DNA from: Sphingobacteriaceae bacterium
Lineage (GTDB): Bacteria; Bacteroidota; Bacteroidia; B-17B0; Aurantibacillaceae
Length of the DNA: 64,000 nt
Reading direction: 5' to 3'
Assembly (NCBI GenBank): GCA_002319075.1
Contig: NVQB01000001.1
Span: 372,001-436,000, forward strand
The translations under genes and the position numbers were made by a program. Below the pieces are notes generated by a model that saw only the letters and a list, made by a program, of their open reading frames with translations, was not told where the DNA came from and ran no database searches. How positions within the stretch are numbered: the first letter of the stretch is position 1; each line of letters begins with the position of its first letter. Shown here piece after piece: positions 49,581-59,009 of this stretch.

Positions 49581-50968
49581 AGTTTATAATCTAAGGTTCC
49601 GTTTAAATAAACAATAGTAATAACCATTTTTATAAATTTCAGCTTATATTCTGCCAGCTTCAATTCTGTTTCAAGTAATTTATTCTCCCGCGTGTTGATC
49701 ATAAATACAGAACTTTCTCCATTCTGAAATTTAACTTTTTCTGCATCCAAAAGCATTTTGCTATAATTGACTGAACGTTCAGCATTCATAAGCTGTTGCG
49801 CTAAAATCGCCAAAGTCTTCTCCAAAGCGTTGTATTTAAAATTTAATTCGTTCGTTTTATTAAGCAGTTCTAAAGAATTATTTTGAGAAATAACACGCGC
49901 CATTTTGTATTCGTTGGTAGAATTTCTGAGCAATAGCGGGAAAGACATATTTAAACCCCATTTATAATTGTTGGTTGAAAATGCCGGATTGATTGCAGAA
50001 GTGTTATTGGAAAGAAAATTATATTTGACATTCAGAACCGGTTTGATCATTTCTTTTTTTAGTCTTACATCTGTATCCAGAACTTTTTGATAGGCCGTAT
50101 ACTTCGTCAAGACCGGGTTTTGAAGGGTGTTGCTGGTGAGCTTTTCACTAAGGACTGATTTTGCTTTTTTATAATAAACTTCAAGGCTATCGGAAACCTG
50201 GTAAGTAGTAGTAACCAGCGAAGGAGAATTATTTTGCCAGATAAACCCTGAAAGCTCGTTGGTGCTTTTCTGGTTTTCAATCAAGGCATTTTGCAGATCC
50301 AGCAACCTGGTTTGATAAAATATAGCGGCCTCCACAGTATCCACGGAGGCTCTCTCTCCAACTGCAGCCAGCGCTTCCACTCCCTCCAGTCTTTTGCGGG
50401 CAGCATCCATAAAGTAATTGCTGAGCGCTATCTGATTCGTGGTGAACAGCCATTCAAAATAACGTTGTGAAGCCTCAAATAAAAGGGTGTTGAGCTGCTG
50501 TTGCTGCTCGGCTGTGTAATAATTGATGTAAGCTTTTGATTTTAAAACTTCTGCCCGCCTCTTGTCTATAACCAATCCCTGTAAAACACCTACCTCCAGA
50601 CCTAAGTATGGCAAGCCCTGAGAAGGTGTATAAAATTCAGGGTTCACATTCGTACCAACTCCATAATCGTATCCGGCTTTCAGATATTGATTCGTAAATA
50701 GGGGTTGCTTTATTTCGCTATTCAAAGTTGTGAAATAGTTAGAACCATTAAATTGTTTCTGATCGTAGTTGCCGCTTATTAAAGGATCATAGTTGCCCCG
50801 CGCTGCTTTTAGCTGAAGTTCAGCATACTTTTTTTCGTTATTTGCCCGTTTAGCAAGAGGATTATTCTCTAAAACCGAAGCTATAAATTCATTGTATTCT
50901 GGTAACACAGTTTGCCCACAACAAACTTCCGCAGCTAAAACTAAAAGGTATAAAAAAGATTTTTTCAT
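49577..50968 (-). CDS. TolC family outer-membrane efflux protein
   Basis: A 463-residue outer-membrane channel: signal peptide (FLYLLVLAAEVCCG), then two TolC repeats with long amphipathic helices (NEKKYAELQLKAARGNYDP; TNELNFKYNALEKTLAILAQ; AEKVKFQNGESSVFMINTRE). It forms the exit duct for the fused pump protein encoded just upstream, whose stop its ATG overlaps by 4 bases. Confidence 0.9.
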   Translation of the reverse strand: MKKSFLYLLVLAAEVCCGQTVLPEYNEFIASVLENNPLAKRANNEKKYAELQLKAARGNYDPLISGNYDQKQFNGSNYFTTLNSEIKQPLFTNQYLKAGYDYGVGTNVNPEFYTPSQGLPYLGLEVGVLQGLVIDKRRAEVLKSKAYINYYTAEQQQQLNTLLFEASQRYFEWLFTTNQIALSNYFMDAARKRLEGVEALAAVGERASVDTVEAAIFYQTRLLDLQNALIENQKSTNELSGFIWQNNSPSLVTTTYQVSDSLEVYYKKAKSVLSEKLTSNTLQNPVLTKYTAYQKVLDTDVRLKKEMIKPVLNVKYNFLSNNTSAINPAFSTNNYKWGLNMSFPLLLRNSTNEYKMARVISQNNSLELLNKTNELNFKYNALEKTLAILAQQLMNAERSVNYSKMLLDAEKVKFQNGESSVFMINTRENKLLETELKLAEYKLKFIKMVITIVYLNGTLDYKL

Positions 50969-53208
50969 TTCTTGCTCTCATTAGTTTTAGAAACTTTTGC
51001 CGCATAAAATTCAGGTGGAAATCCATTGACTGTTCGCCAAAGTTCATAGAAAAGCGGGACATTTTTAAGCAGCGCAAATCCTTTCACACCGCCACCAATT
51101 TGAATTGCCTCCGGCCATTTTTCGCCCGCATTTCTTGCCAGGATCCTGAACTTTCCATTCTCCGAGATGACTTTATCATAAGCCACAATTTCTGCTTTAT
51201 AGGTGCCATAGCTAATTCCTGGCCAGCCAGAAAAAACAAAGGCCGGCCATCCGTCAAACTGTAATTGTACATCTTGTCCCTTTTGAATAAGCGGCAGGTC
51301 TACAGGATCGATAAACAATTCTACAGCCTGCTCATCCTGCTGAGGCACAATGCTGCATAAAGCAGCGCCCTCTTTAATAATCTCTCCAATACCCTGAACA
51401 TTCGTTTTGGCTATGTATCCGTCCTGAGGTGCTAACACATAATAGAAACCTTTACGCATACTATAGTTTGCCAGTTGATTTTGTAATTTCGTTAAAGATC
51501 CTTCGCCTTCATATAACAGAGATAGTGCCGAGAATTTGTCCGATTCCGTTTTCATGAGTTTTTCCTGGTACTCCTGTTGAATGGAGTTTAGCTCTATCTC
51601 AGCATTTAATAATTCATTTTTAGTGGAGATAAATTTATTATCAGCTGATGTTTTCTTCGCCAGGGCATCCTGTAATTTAATTCTTCTGTTTTCAAGCTCG
51701 GTCTTTGAAATAACACCCTTACTCAACAATTCTTCATAACGTTTTAACTGCTCTTCTGCTACTTTAAAGTTTGCAGTAGAAGTTCTTGCATCCATGCTAT
51801 CGGTGGTAATTTTCAATTTAGCCTGAATGATTTTATTGCGACCTTGCTCCATTTTTAAAAGCAGCGTTTTATTTAGCGCGTCAATTTGAGAATCCACTGC
51901 TGTTATTTTGTCTTCGTAAGATTTAATGGTAGTCTCCTTGGCTCTAATGATGGATTCGGAGCGGCTTATCAGTTGCGGATCGACATACTCCTCTTTAATT
52001 TCAGATATAAAAGCTATGGTATCATTCTTTTTTACGAAATCCCCTTCACGGATGTACCATTTTTCAATACGTCCTGCTATGCGCGATGTGATGGTTTGAG
52101 GTCTGTTTTCGGGGTTCAGTGTGCTTACTTTTCCATAGGAGGATACGCTCTGCGTCCAGGGCATCAAAAGCACAACAAATCCAATAATGAAAATCGCGGC
52201 CAGTGCATATTTTATGATTTTGGAATATGGCCTTACATAAATAGTTGCGAAACTTTTTAAAGTAAAATTCTCATCGTCTAAAAAAGAAATTTCTTTATCT
52301 TCTCCAAACACACTTTCAATTTTATAAAGACTCGTAATGATATCGTAAAAAGTGTTAAGACTACCCACAAGTTTTTCTACAGAATTGATCACTAAAAAGA
52401 TAATGATCTCTGAGGCTATAAACTGGCCCACATTTAAAGCGCCTGTTTGCACCAGGTAGGCGCCAAAAAACAAAAGCACTCCAATAAAACTTACTTTAAA
52501 CACTATAATGCCTTTAAACTGTTTCTCAAGAATGTTGTAGTGCTCTGTTCGCTGCGTAAAGTATTTATGCAACGTCGATTCCGTTCCCGCAGTTATCAGC
52601 TGATTTTGCCTCTCAAGCGCATTCGCCTGGAACCATTCTATTAACCTGTATTTTTCGTTTGACGTTTCAATATTTGTCTGAATTCCCTTTTTACCATAAT
52701 ACCTGATAATAAAGTAAAATGCGGCTCCCAGTAAAATGGTAAAAATCAGGAACCACGAACTGTAGATAGGTAATAAGATTAAACCAAACACAATGCTTAT
52801 TATGGAAAACGAAAAATCCAGCAAGATCTTGCTGATCCCTTTCTGAAGCATAACCACTTCAAAAAATTTATTGAGTTTGGGAAACAATTCTGCAGAGGGT
52901 TCATTTTTCTCGAGATACCGGTTAATACGGGCCGCAAGGTCACCGAATATCTTCTGGTGCAGAGTTTCATTGATACGCATTTGCCATAACTGGAAAAAAC
53001 CGATAAAGGCGCTTACGCAGATGGTAATACTACTGAGAAGAATCAAAGAGGCCGAGAAACGTCCCGCCATGATGTATGTAACAATGCCCTGAATTCCCAG
53101 GGGAATGGAGAGATACATCAATCCCTGGAGTATCGCTAGAAGATATATTTTGAAAACGATCGAACGTTCCTTTAAGAGCCATTTAAAAAGTAATTGAGGC
53201 TTATTCAT
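50965..53208 (-). CDS. ABC exporter membrane domain fused to an HlyD adaptor, no ATPase domain
   Basis: A 747-residue protein. Residues about 15-300 are a type-I ABC exporter membrane domain (six helices, cytoplasmic loops such as ETLHQKIFGDLAARI and SVEKLVGSLNTFYDIITSLY). At about 300, where the nucleotide-binding domain should begin, a short linker leads instead to another membrane helix (332-350). A complete HlyD adaptor follows: RIEKWYIREGDFVKKNDTIA lipoyl half, coiled coil about 420-590, second lipoyl half and barrel. No Walker A, signature or Walker B occurs anywhere. ATG at 53208 under the TetR palindrome; the TolC gene follows with overlap. The energy source must come from elsewhere, or the membrane domain has another role. 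Confidence 0.85.
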   Translation of the reverse strand: MNKPQLLFKWLLKERSIVFKIYLLAILQGLMYLSIPLGIQGIVTYIMAGRFSASLILLSSITICVSAFIGFFQLWQMRINETLHQKIFGDLAARINRYLEKNEPSAELFPKLNKFFEVVMLQKGISKILLDFSFSIISIVFGLILLPIYSSWFLIFTILLGAAFYFIIRYYGKKGIQTNIETSNEKYRLIEWFQANALERQNQLITAGTESTLHKYFTQRTEHYNILEKQFKGIIVFKVSFIGVLLFFGAYLVQTGALNVGQFIASEIIIFLVINSVEKLVGSLNTFYDIITSLYKIESVFGEDKEISFLDDENFTLKSFATIYVRPYSKIIKYALAAIFIIGFVVLLMPWTQSVSSYGKVSTLNPENRPQTITSRIAGRIEKWYIREGDFVKKNDTIAFISEIKEEYVDPQLISRSESIIRAKETTIKSYEDKITAVDSQIDALNKTLLLKMEQGRNKIIQAKLKITTDSMDARTSTANFKVAEEQLKRYEELLSKGVISKTELENRRIKLQDALAKKTSADNKFISTKNELLNAEIELNSIQQEYQEKLMKTESDKFSALSLLYEGEGSLTKLQNQLANYSMRKGFYYVLAPQDGYIAKTNVQGIGEIIKEGAALCSIVPQQDEQAVELFIDPVDLPLIQKGQDVQLQFDGWPAFVFSGWPGISYGTYKAEIVAYDKVISENGKFRILARNAGEKWPEAIQIGGGVKGFALLKNVPLFYELWRTVNGFPPEFYAAKVSKTNESKK

Positions 53209-53222
53209 TGTGTAATTTTCAA

Positions 53223-53296
53223 CAAATGTAGTAATATATCTTTATTTAATAGTAATACTATTATAAATTGTAATAATTTAATATTTATTATATTTG
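53223..53296. promoter_or_regulatory. TetR-type operator between divergent promoters
   Basis: TAATAGTA-A-TACTATTA (53247-53263) is a perfect 8-1-8 palindrome. To its left, the minus strand has a -7 box TACATTTG (53223-53230) for the efflux operon, whose -33 region the palindrome covers. To its right, TTG (53268-53270) and TATATTTG (53289-53296), 18 bases apart, form the promoter of the TetR gene. Confidence 0.7.
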
Positions 53297-53344
53297 TACT
53301 GCTATTTAAGAAAGCATGTGATGCAATTGGAAGTACGTATTAAA

Positions 53345-54007
53345 ATGAACAACAAGCTCTATCTTCGGAATCCGGAAGAGTCGGCTTTAGGCAAGAAAAT
53401 AGTGAAACAAGGTTTAAGCCTCATCAATAAACTGGGTTTTGAGGATTTTACCTTTAAAAAGCTGGCCACTGAGGTAAACACCACAGAGGCTAGCATCTAC
53501 AGGTACTTTGAGAACAAACACAAGCTGCTCGTATATCTCATTACCTGGTATTGGAGTTTCCTCGAATACAAAGTGGTTTTCAGCACCAACAATATCGTAA
53601 GTTCTGAGACCAAGCTAAAAACAATTATAAAATTAATTACCGAAGAGCCAGCTAATGAGTCGCCGGATACTGACTTTATTTCTGAGTTTGAGAGCTATAA
53701 ACTGGTTATCTGGGAGGGATCTAAAGCATTTTTGACACGCAATGTGAGTAAGGATAATAAAGACCGTCTCTTTAAACCTTATAAGGATTTATGTGAACGT
53801 TTTTCATCTATTATAACGGAATACAATCCGAAGTATAAATTTCCGCATTCTTTAGCAAGCACCATTTTAGAAATGGCGCACTCGCAGAAATTTTTTAAGG
53901 AAAACCTGCCGGCGTTAACTGACTTTCCGAAAGAGAAGGATGATAAAAAGGTTATTATTTTTCTGGAATCATTATTGTTTAGTTCATTAAAACCTGTCAG
54001 GTCTTAG
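53345..54007 (+). CDS. TetR family transcriptional regulator
   Basis: A roughly 220-residue regulator with N-terminal TetR helix-turn-helix (VKQGLSLINKLGFEDFTFKK, LATEVNTTEASIYRYFENKH) and a helical effector domain. I take ATG at 53345 as start; 53321 is also possible, while the TTG at 53294 lies within the promoter and is excluded. It is divergent from the fused ABC-HlyD/TolC operon, with a perfect 17-bp palindrome between them, so it very likely represses that operon and perhaps itself. Confidence 0.88.
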   Translation: MNNKLYLRNPEESALGKKIVKQGLSLINKLGFEDFTFKKLATEVNTTEASIYRYFENKHKLLVYLITWYWSFLEYKVVFSTNNIVSSETKLKTIIKLITEEPANESPDTDFISEFESYKLVIWEGSKAFLTRNVSKDNKDRLFKPYKDLCERFSSIITEYNPKYKFPHSLASTILEMAHSQKFFKENLPALTDFPKEKDDKKVIIFLESLLFSSLKPVRS

Positions 54008-54778
54008 TTCTAGAGCCCCCGGCATTTTGGTATTGAGCTGGAGCGCTTAAATTTTCAGAAAGCTCAATAAAGTGCTAACAAAACAGCCAATACCTCATAC
54101 AGGGCCTGGTTTGTAATGCAAGGGAATTTTCAAAGTGGTATCGAAAATATTTCAGGCATTTAAAGATTAAATCTAAAGCTGAACTTAAAAAGTAGTTTAA
54201 ATTAAATGCTGTAAGCAATTTAGAATGCTTTAAAGGTAAAGTGTCGGTGCTGATTCCTCTCTATGGAATACGGGTTCAAATTCAACTCGTATTACTGTTT
54301 CACCCAGTGCTAACACAGTTTAGACTGTTAGCGGAACAAGTTCACTTGCCTCCTGCACCTCAAACGAATCTATCTGATACAAGTTCCCCTAAGGAGTTTT
54401 ACCACTGAGGCACTCAGAACACTTAGGTACACTGAGTGTTTGGTTTTATGCAAGCTCTGAGTCGATCAGAGTGTTGTTAGTTTTCTTAGTGCATCCTGGT
54501 GACGTTACAGTCTTAGTGTTTATTGGAAGATCTTTTGACGAATCTTTAAATATCTTCCGCTTTTAGAGATGAATCAAATCTGGTATCGTGTTTAAATGCG
54601 ATGGTAAAAAGGGCGAAATATTTCCCCTTCCGCAAATAAATGCAAAAAATTGTAAGCTTTGCTCTGTGCTTATTTACGAGCCTTCTCTTATGTATTACCA
54701 CTTACCAGAACAAGAGTTTCTAAAAATTTAATGATACTCACTATAGTCCGGCGGCGACTCTACAATGATACCTAACAT
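54008..54778. other. 770-bp gene-free stretch with repeats
   Basis: No credible ORF on either strand. It contains the CACTnAG repeat (54403-54518) and a perfect small hairpin CTCTGA-GTCGA-TCAGAG (54455-54471). The rest is AT-rich and, as far as I can see, without function. Confidence 0.5.
54403..54518. repeat. CACTnAG tandem and inverted repeat element
   Basis: Four copies of CACTnAG start at 54403, 54411, 54420 and 54430 (CACTGAG, CACTCAG, CACTTAG, CACTGAG). Two inverted copies, CTTAGTG, lie at 54485-54491 and 54512-54518, and a perfect hairpin (54455-54471) lies between the two groups. The arrangement resembles an intergenic repetitive element. Confidence 0.5.
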
Positions 54779-55195
54779 CTAAACTAAGTCGCTGTAGTTA
54801 AGCGCTTCAACTATCTTCATAAACTTTTCTTTCGTAATAGGTTTAACAATAAAATCCGATACCACACAGATCTGTTTTATTTTTTCAAAATCTGCTTGTG
54901 AAATTGACGAAGAAACAACATAAATAGTTATTGTCTTATCAAGGTTCGGTTCTAACTTAACGTATTCCTCTAAGAACTGAAAGCCATCCATCACCGGCAT
55001 GTTTATATCCAGTAGAATAATTTCAGGAAGCAAATCGGGGTGATTGCGGTTGGCTTTAAGAAAATCGATTGCATCCTGGCCATTCAAAAAGGATTTTATC
55101 TTCCTTGCAAGATGCGTGTTTTCAATTACTTTTGTTCCGATAAAGTTTACCAATTCGTCGTCATCAATAAGCGCCACTAAATTTACAGGTTCCAT
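54779..55195 (-). CDS. Single-domain response regulator (CheY-like)
   Basis: A 138-residue receiver domain: acidic pocket Asp11-Asp13, phospho-acceptor Asp63 in LLDINMP, Ser95, and Lys118 in VKPIT. No output domain. It lies 176 bp downstream of the multi-PAS kinase on the same strand and is its probable partner; such single receivers in Bacteroidota often belong to phosphorelays with hybrid or PAS kinases. Confidence 0.92.
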   Translation of the reverse strand: MEPVNLVALIDDDELVNFIGTKVIENTHLARKIKSFLNGQDAIDFLKANRNHPDLLPEIILLDINMPVMDGFQFLEEYVKLEPNLDKTITIYVVSSSISQADFEKIKQICVVSDFIVKPITKEKFMKIVEALNYSDLV

Positions 55196-55371
55196 TTTTT
55201 TTTAAATTAGTTAATAGTATCAATTTCATGCGTATTTGCTTTCTGTGTGTTTTGGATTTTAACCTCTGCAAATAATGTTGCCAGAATAAAACCTATTACC
55301 CTACTGATTGCAGTTTCTTACAATGTAAAAAATAATTTCAGGCGATGATCCTCTCGCATCTTTTAACGACA

Positions 55372-58170
55372 TCATAGGGGAAGCTCGATTATGAATTCCG
55401 TTCCGAACCCCGGTTTACTCTCTAAAACAATGCTACCGCCAAGTACCTCTACTTGCGTCCTGGTCATAAAAAGCCCCAGACCTTTACCTTCCTTCGATAA
55501 GTGAAAACGTTTGTAAAGTCCAAACACTTTTTCACGGTTTTGCTCCAGATCAATGCCAAGTCCATTATCCTTAACTGAAATTCTTATCCGTCCTTTGAGA
55601 AGCTCTGCTCTTATTAAAATTACGGGGCTTACTGCAGGTTGACGGTATTTTATACTATTAGTGATCAGGTTAAAAAAGATGCTATGAACGTAACTCTTCA
55701 GTGTTTCTATTTTATCTACCGCAGTAAAATCTGTTAGAATTTTTACATGTTCTTTTTCAATTTCATTTTGAATGCTAATGCCTATGCTGTTCACTATTTC
55801 CGTTAAACTAATAAGCTCTCTATTTTCTGTTATTTCTGCTCTGATACTTAATATTTTATTAAGATCCTGAACGGTTTCGTCTAATTTCTCTACTGCAACA
55901 AACAAGTATTCCTGGCTTGTTGCACGGTCCTTTTCAGTCAAAGTACCTTTTAATAGTGAGGCAAGTCCCAAAATATTGGCAATAGGCGCGCGCAGATTAT
56001 GGGAAACAATGTAGGCGAACTGCTCAAGATTTTTACTATGTAGAATAATATCGGCAACCATTTTTTCCTTTTCTTCTTCTGCAATTTTTTTGTCGGTAAC
56101 ATCCAGAACTATCCCTAACAGTCCCACGGCCACACCTTCTGCGTTAAATTTAAATTTACTCTTCGTATTAATATGTTTTATCTGTCCATCTTTAAGCCGT
56201 ATACGGTAATTTAATATAGTATCGGTAAAATTTTCCCTCGCTTCTTTAACTGCTGCTGTAACAGAAGCAAGGTCGTTCTCATGAATTAATTTAATCCAGC
56301 TAGAATAGATTTGTTTTTTATCACTTTGCGGAATTCCAAAAATCCTATAAGCTTCATTAGACCAAAAAACTTCCTGCGAATATAAATTCATTTCCCAGTT
56401 TCCAAGGTGCGCTATGCCTTGAGCCTCATTCAGAGATGCTTCACTTTTTGTAAGATTTTCTTCTGCTAATTTGCGTTGAGAAATGTCCTGGTGAGCCACC
56501 ACTAACATCGGTTCGTCTCCATCAAACTTGATGATGCGCATCCCGAACCAACGTTGCTTATCAGGAGAATGACAGGGATACTCCAAATAAAAGTCCTCAC
56601 TTTTAGAACTCATTACATCTTTAAGTCCCTGCAGGACCAAAGTAGCATCTTGCACGCCTTCTAACTGTGATTGGGCACAGACATCAAAATAATTACTACC
56701 GACTCCGGTTCTCAGCACGTCTATGCCATCATTTTCAAGTGCAAATTTGTTCCAGGTTTCATTTACCGCGATAATTGTTCCTTTTTCGTCGACCACTGCA
56801 ATGTGGGAACTTAAAGAGTTAAGTATGCCGGATGTAAACGCCTCACTTCTTTTAAGTTTGCGCTCTGCTAACTTTCTTTCAGTAATATCCCTGAAACTTG
56901 ATACGATGGCATTTAATCCTGGTTCATGCAGCATATTAGTAACGGTACCTTCGCAGTAAATAGAGTGTCCGTCCTTATGCAGAAGGCGTTGCTGATTAGA
57001 GAAGGATGCACCTGGTTCTGATGCAATTTTCCGGATGTGTTCTATAAAAGCCTTTCTATCCTTAGGATGAACGAATGTGATATCTGAGTTATGTAATAAT
57101 TCTTTCTGAGAATAACCTAGTACTTTTGTTACAGAAGCGCTGCAGTAGATGAGTTCGCCATTCTCCTTAACTAATGTGATCATATCAGAACCCTTTTCTA
57201 TCAAAGCACGGTAGCGTTTTTCATTTTGAATCAGCAAATTTTCAAGCTCCTGCTGCCGTTTTAATTTTGCAAATTTGTCAAGAGCATACGAGATGTCTCC
57301 TGCCAGTTCTATGAACAAATCAATTTCGCCCTGGTTCGAAAAATTAATTTCTTCTGAGTAAAGATTGAAAGTACCTATTACTACATTTTCTTTCATTACA
57401 GGAAGAATAATGCAGGAACGTATATGATATTTTTGTGCAAACGGTCTCCAGCTTTCCAGCTCAGGTTCGTTCTCAATATCGTTACAGATGTAATAACTTT
57501 TAGTTCTTAAAACATGATCCTGCGGGCCATGTTTTTGATAGTGAATTTTTTTAAACAACACAAATTCCTTATCAGACATTCCGTAATGATCGACTACATG
57601 AATTGTTTTGACTTTAAAATCGAATAGCCCTATCCACGCCATTCTAAATTTGCCAAATTCAATAGCTATGCGGCAGGCGTTTTTAAAGAGCCCTGCCTGG
57701 TCTTTGATCCGAACTATGTGTTGATTTACCTGGCTTATAAAAGTATTCAGATGAAGGGCTTTCTTGAGTTTTTTTTCTGCTTTTGTCAGACTTGTTATTT
57801 GTCTTGACACAACAAGAATTCCTTCTTTAATTGGCTTGACGTCAAAGGATAACCACTCGCTTGATTTATCCGGATAAGTAAATTCATAATCGAAGTGTTG
57901 TGGTATCCGCTTTTTTATGCAGACTTCCAGGTATGACAAATAAATTGAATTATCCTTTGCAGAACTATGATCTGTTACTTTTGTCATTACTAATTGTTGT
58001 ACCGGAGTTTCTAAAACATCAGAAAAAACCGCATTTACATAGAGATAACGCCCTGTATGATCGATCACCTGTACACCTTCTGTAAGCGTATCCAGAAGAT
58101 AGGTAACGTCTTCTGAGTGGAATAGGTGTATTTTTGATTTGGCACTTAAACTGCTTTTAGACATTTTCAT
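55372..58170 (-). CDS. Soluble multi-PAS/GAF sensor histidine kinase
   Basis: A 932-residue cytoplasmic kinase without membrane helices. Order: PAS (about 20-130), GAF (about 145-305), PAS (about 315-430, RYRALIEKGSDMITLV), PAS (about 445-565), PAS-PAC (about 575-690, with GNWEMNLYSQEVFWSNEAYR), HisKA with His724 in YIVSHNLRAPIANILG, and HATPase with N-box FFNLITNSIKY (834-838), DNGLGI and GKGLGL. It reads several internal signals, possibly redox, since its start overlaps a DoxX gene. The response regulator at 54779 is the likely target. Confidence 0.92.
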   Translation of the reverse strand: MKMSKSSLSAKSKIHLFHSEDVTYLLDTLTEGVQVIDHTGRYLYVNAVFSDVLETPVQQLVMTKVTDHSSAKDNSIYLSYLEVCIKKRIPQHFDYEFTYPDKSSEWLSFDVKPIKEGILVVSRQITSLTKAEKKLKKALHLNTFISQVNQHIVRIKDQAGLFKNACRIAIEFGKFRMAWIGLFDFKVKTIHVVDHYGMSDKEFVLFKKIHYQKHGPQDHVLRTKSYYICNDIENEPELESWRPFAQKYHIRSCIILPVMKENVVIGTFNLYSEEINFSNQGEIDLFIELAGDISYALDKFAKLKRQQELENLLIQNEKRYRALIEKGSDMITLVKENGELIYCSASVTKVLGYSQKELLHNSDITFVHPKDRKAFIEHIRKIASEPGASFSNQQRLLHKDGHSIYCEGTVTNMLHEPGLNAIVSSFRDITERKLAERKLKRSEAFTSGILNSLSSHIAVVDEKGTIIAVNETWNKFALENDGIDVLRTGVGSNYFDVCAQSQLEGVQDATLVLQGLKDVMSSKSEDFYLEYPCHSPDKQRWFGMRIIKFDGDEPMLVVAHQDISQRKLAEENLTKSEASLNEAQGIAHLGNWEMNLYSQEVFWSNEAYRIFGIPQSDKKQIYSSWIKLIHENDLASVTAAVKEARENFTDTILNYRIRLKDGQIKHINTKSKFKFNAEGVAVGLLGIVLDVTDKKIAEEEKEKMVADIILHSKNLEQFAYIVSHNLRAPIANILGLASLLKGTLTEKDRATSQEYLFVAVEKLDETVQDLNKILSIRAEITENRELISLTEIVNSIGISIQNEIEKEHVKILTDFTAVDKIETLKSYVHSIFFNLITNSIKYRQPAVSPVILIRAELLKGRIRISVKDNGLGIDLEQNREKVFGLYKRFHLSKEGKGLGLFMTRTQVEVLGGSIVLESKPGFGTEFIIELPL

Positions 58171-58609
58171 GAGTTTTCTTTTTTAACAGACTTTCATTTT
58201 GATGGAGTACTTGGTCCAAAGAGAATATTTTGTTTTCTATGGGAACAAGCAGAAGAAAAATAACGAGAGCAAGACGGGGCAACACGTGCCTTAAATTCCA
58301 CATGGGTTCGAAAAATGTGAACACGAAACTCACAACGAGCAAATTAACCCCTAATGCATACAAGGCAAAATTTGTCAGAAAGCCGGTAAGTAACATGAGC
58401 CCGGCTGCAAGCTCTACACTACTGCTACAATAAGTAAAAAAGTTTAAAAGATGCCGTGACAGGCCATAGCTTTCAACTCTTAATGCAAATGCTTCTGTTA
58501 AGATCGGGATCTTAATTCTGAAAAGTTTATCGTAACCCTGGAATGAAAAAAGAGTACCTGCAAACAGGCGTAAAAACAATTCTGCAATTTGTAAGTTATC
58601 ATCATTCAT
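58157..58609 (-). CDS. DoxX family membrane protein coupled to the PAS kinase
   Basis: A 150-residue, four-helix DoxX protein: LFLRLFAGTLFSFQGYDKLF in helix 1, then SSVELAAGLMLLTGFLTN, LLVVSFVFTFFEPMWN. Its 3' end overlaps the first codons of the PAS kinase by 14 bases, so the two are translated together. A membrane redox protein coupled to a soluble PAS/GAF kinase suggests that it provides or modulates the kinase signal. Confidence 0.82.
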   Translation of the reverse strand: MNDDNLQIAELFLRLFAGTLFSFQGYDKLFRIKIPILTEAFALRVESYGLSRHLLNFFTYCSSSVELAAGLMLLTGFLTNFALYALGVNLLVVSFVFTFFEPMWNLRHVLPRLALVIFLLLVPIENKIFSLDQVLHQNESLLKKKTHENV

Positions 58610-59009
58610 GATCGTTGCTTTCTCTTATTAGCACAGTCAAAAAAAATCAAGAGAGCTCCATTAGCTTCTTTTCAGACCAGAAGTTATTTGGGTGCTTTAT
58701 TAAACGAAAATTTTAGCGCTTAATATAAGAGCAATAACAATTGTATGCCACCTCTCGAACGCTGCATATACAGCTTCCTTGCGTGAAATACTGTTTGTGG
58801 GATTATCCCGTATTGGGAATGTGGGAAAATACTTTAACGCTCAAAGACCAGCCCACAGTCAAGCGCGTGCCTTTTTGCTCCTTTCCGGTTGAATGAAAGC
58901 ACGCTATGAGAACAGATGTGTGAATTATGTAAGTTTTTAAAATTTGTATAACATCCGTTGCCCGCATGGTTACACTTTTGTATACTATATGCAGATAGGG
59001 AGGCTTTTA
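58610..59009. other. Intergenic region without gene
   Basis: 400 bp between the divergent DoxX and AraC genes. A short perfect dyad GGGAT-T-ATCCC is at 58799-58809, and an SD-like AGGGAGG at 58997-59003 belongs to the AraC gene. Nothing else recognised. Confidence 0.4.

Noticed and set aside
54403-54440. CACTnAG copies as a CRISPR array
   Set aside because: Units are 7 bp with 1-3 bp spacing; there are no spacers and no cas genes.
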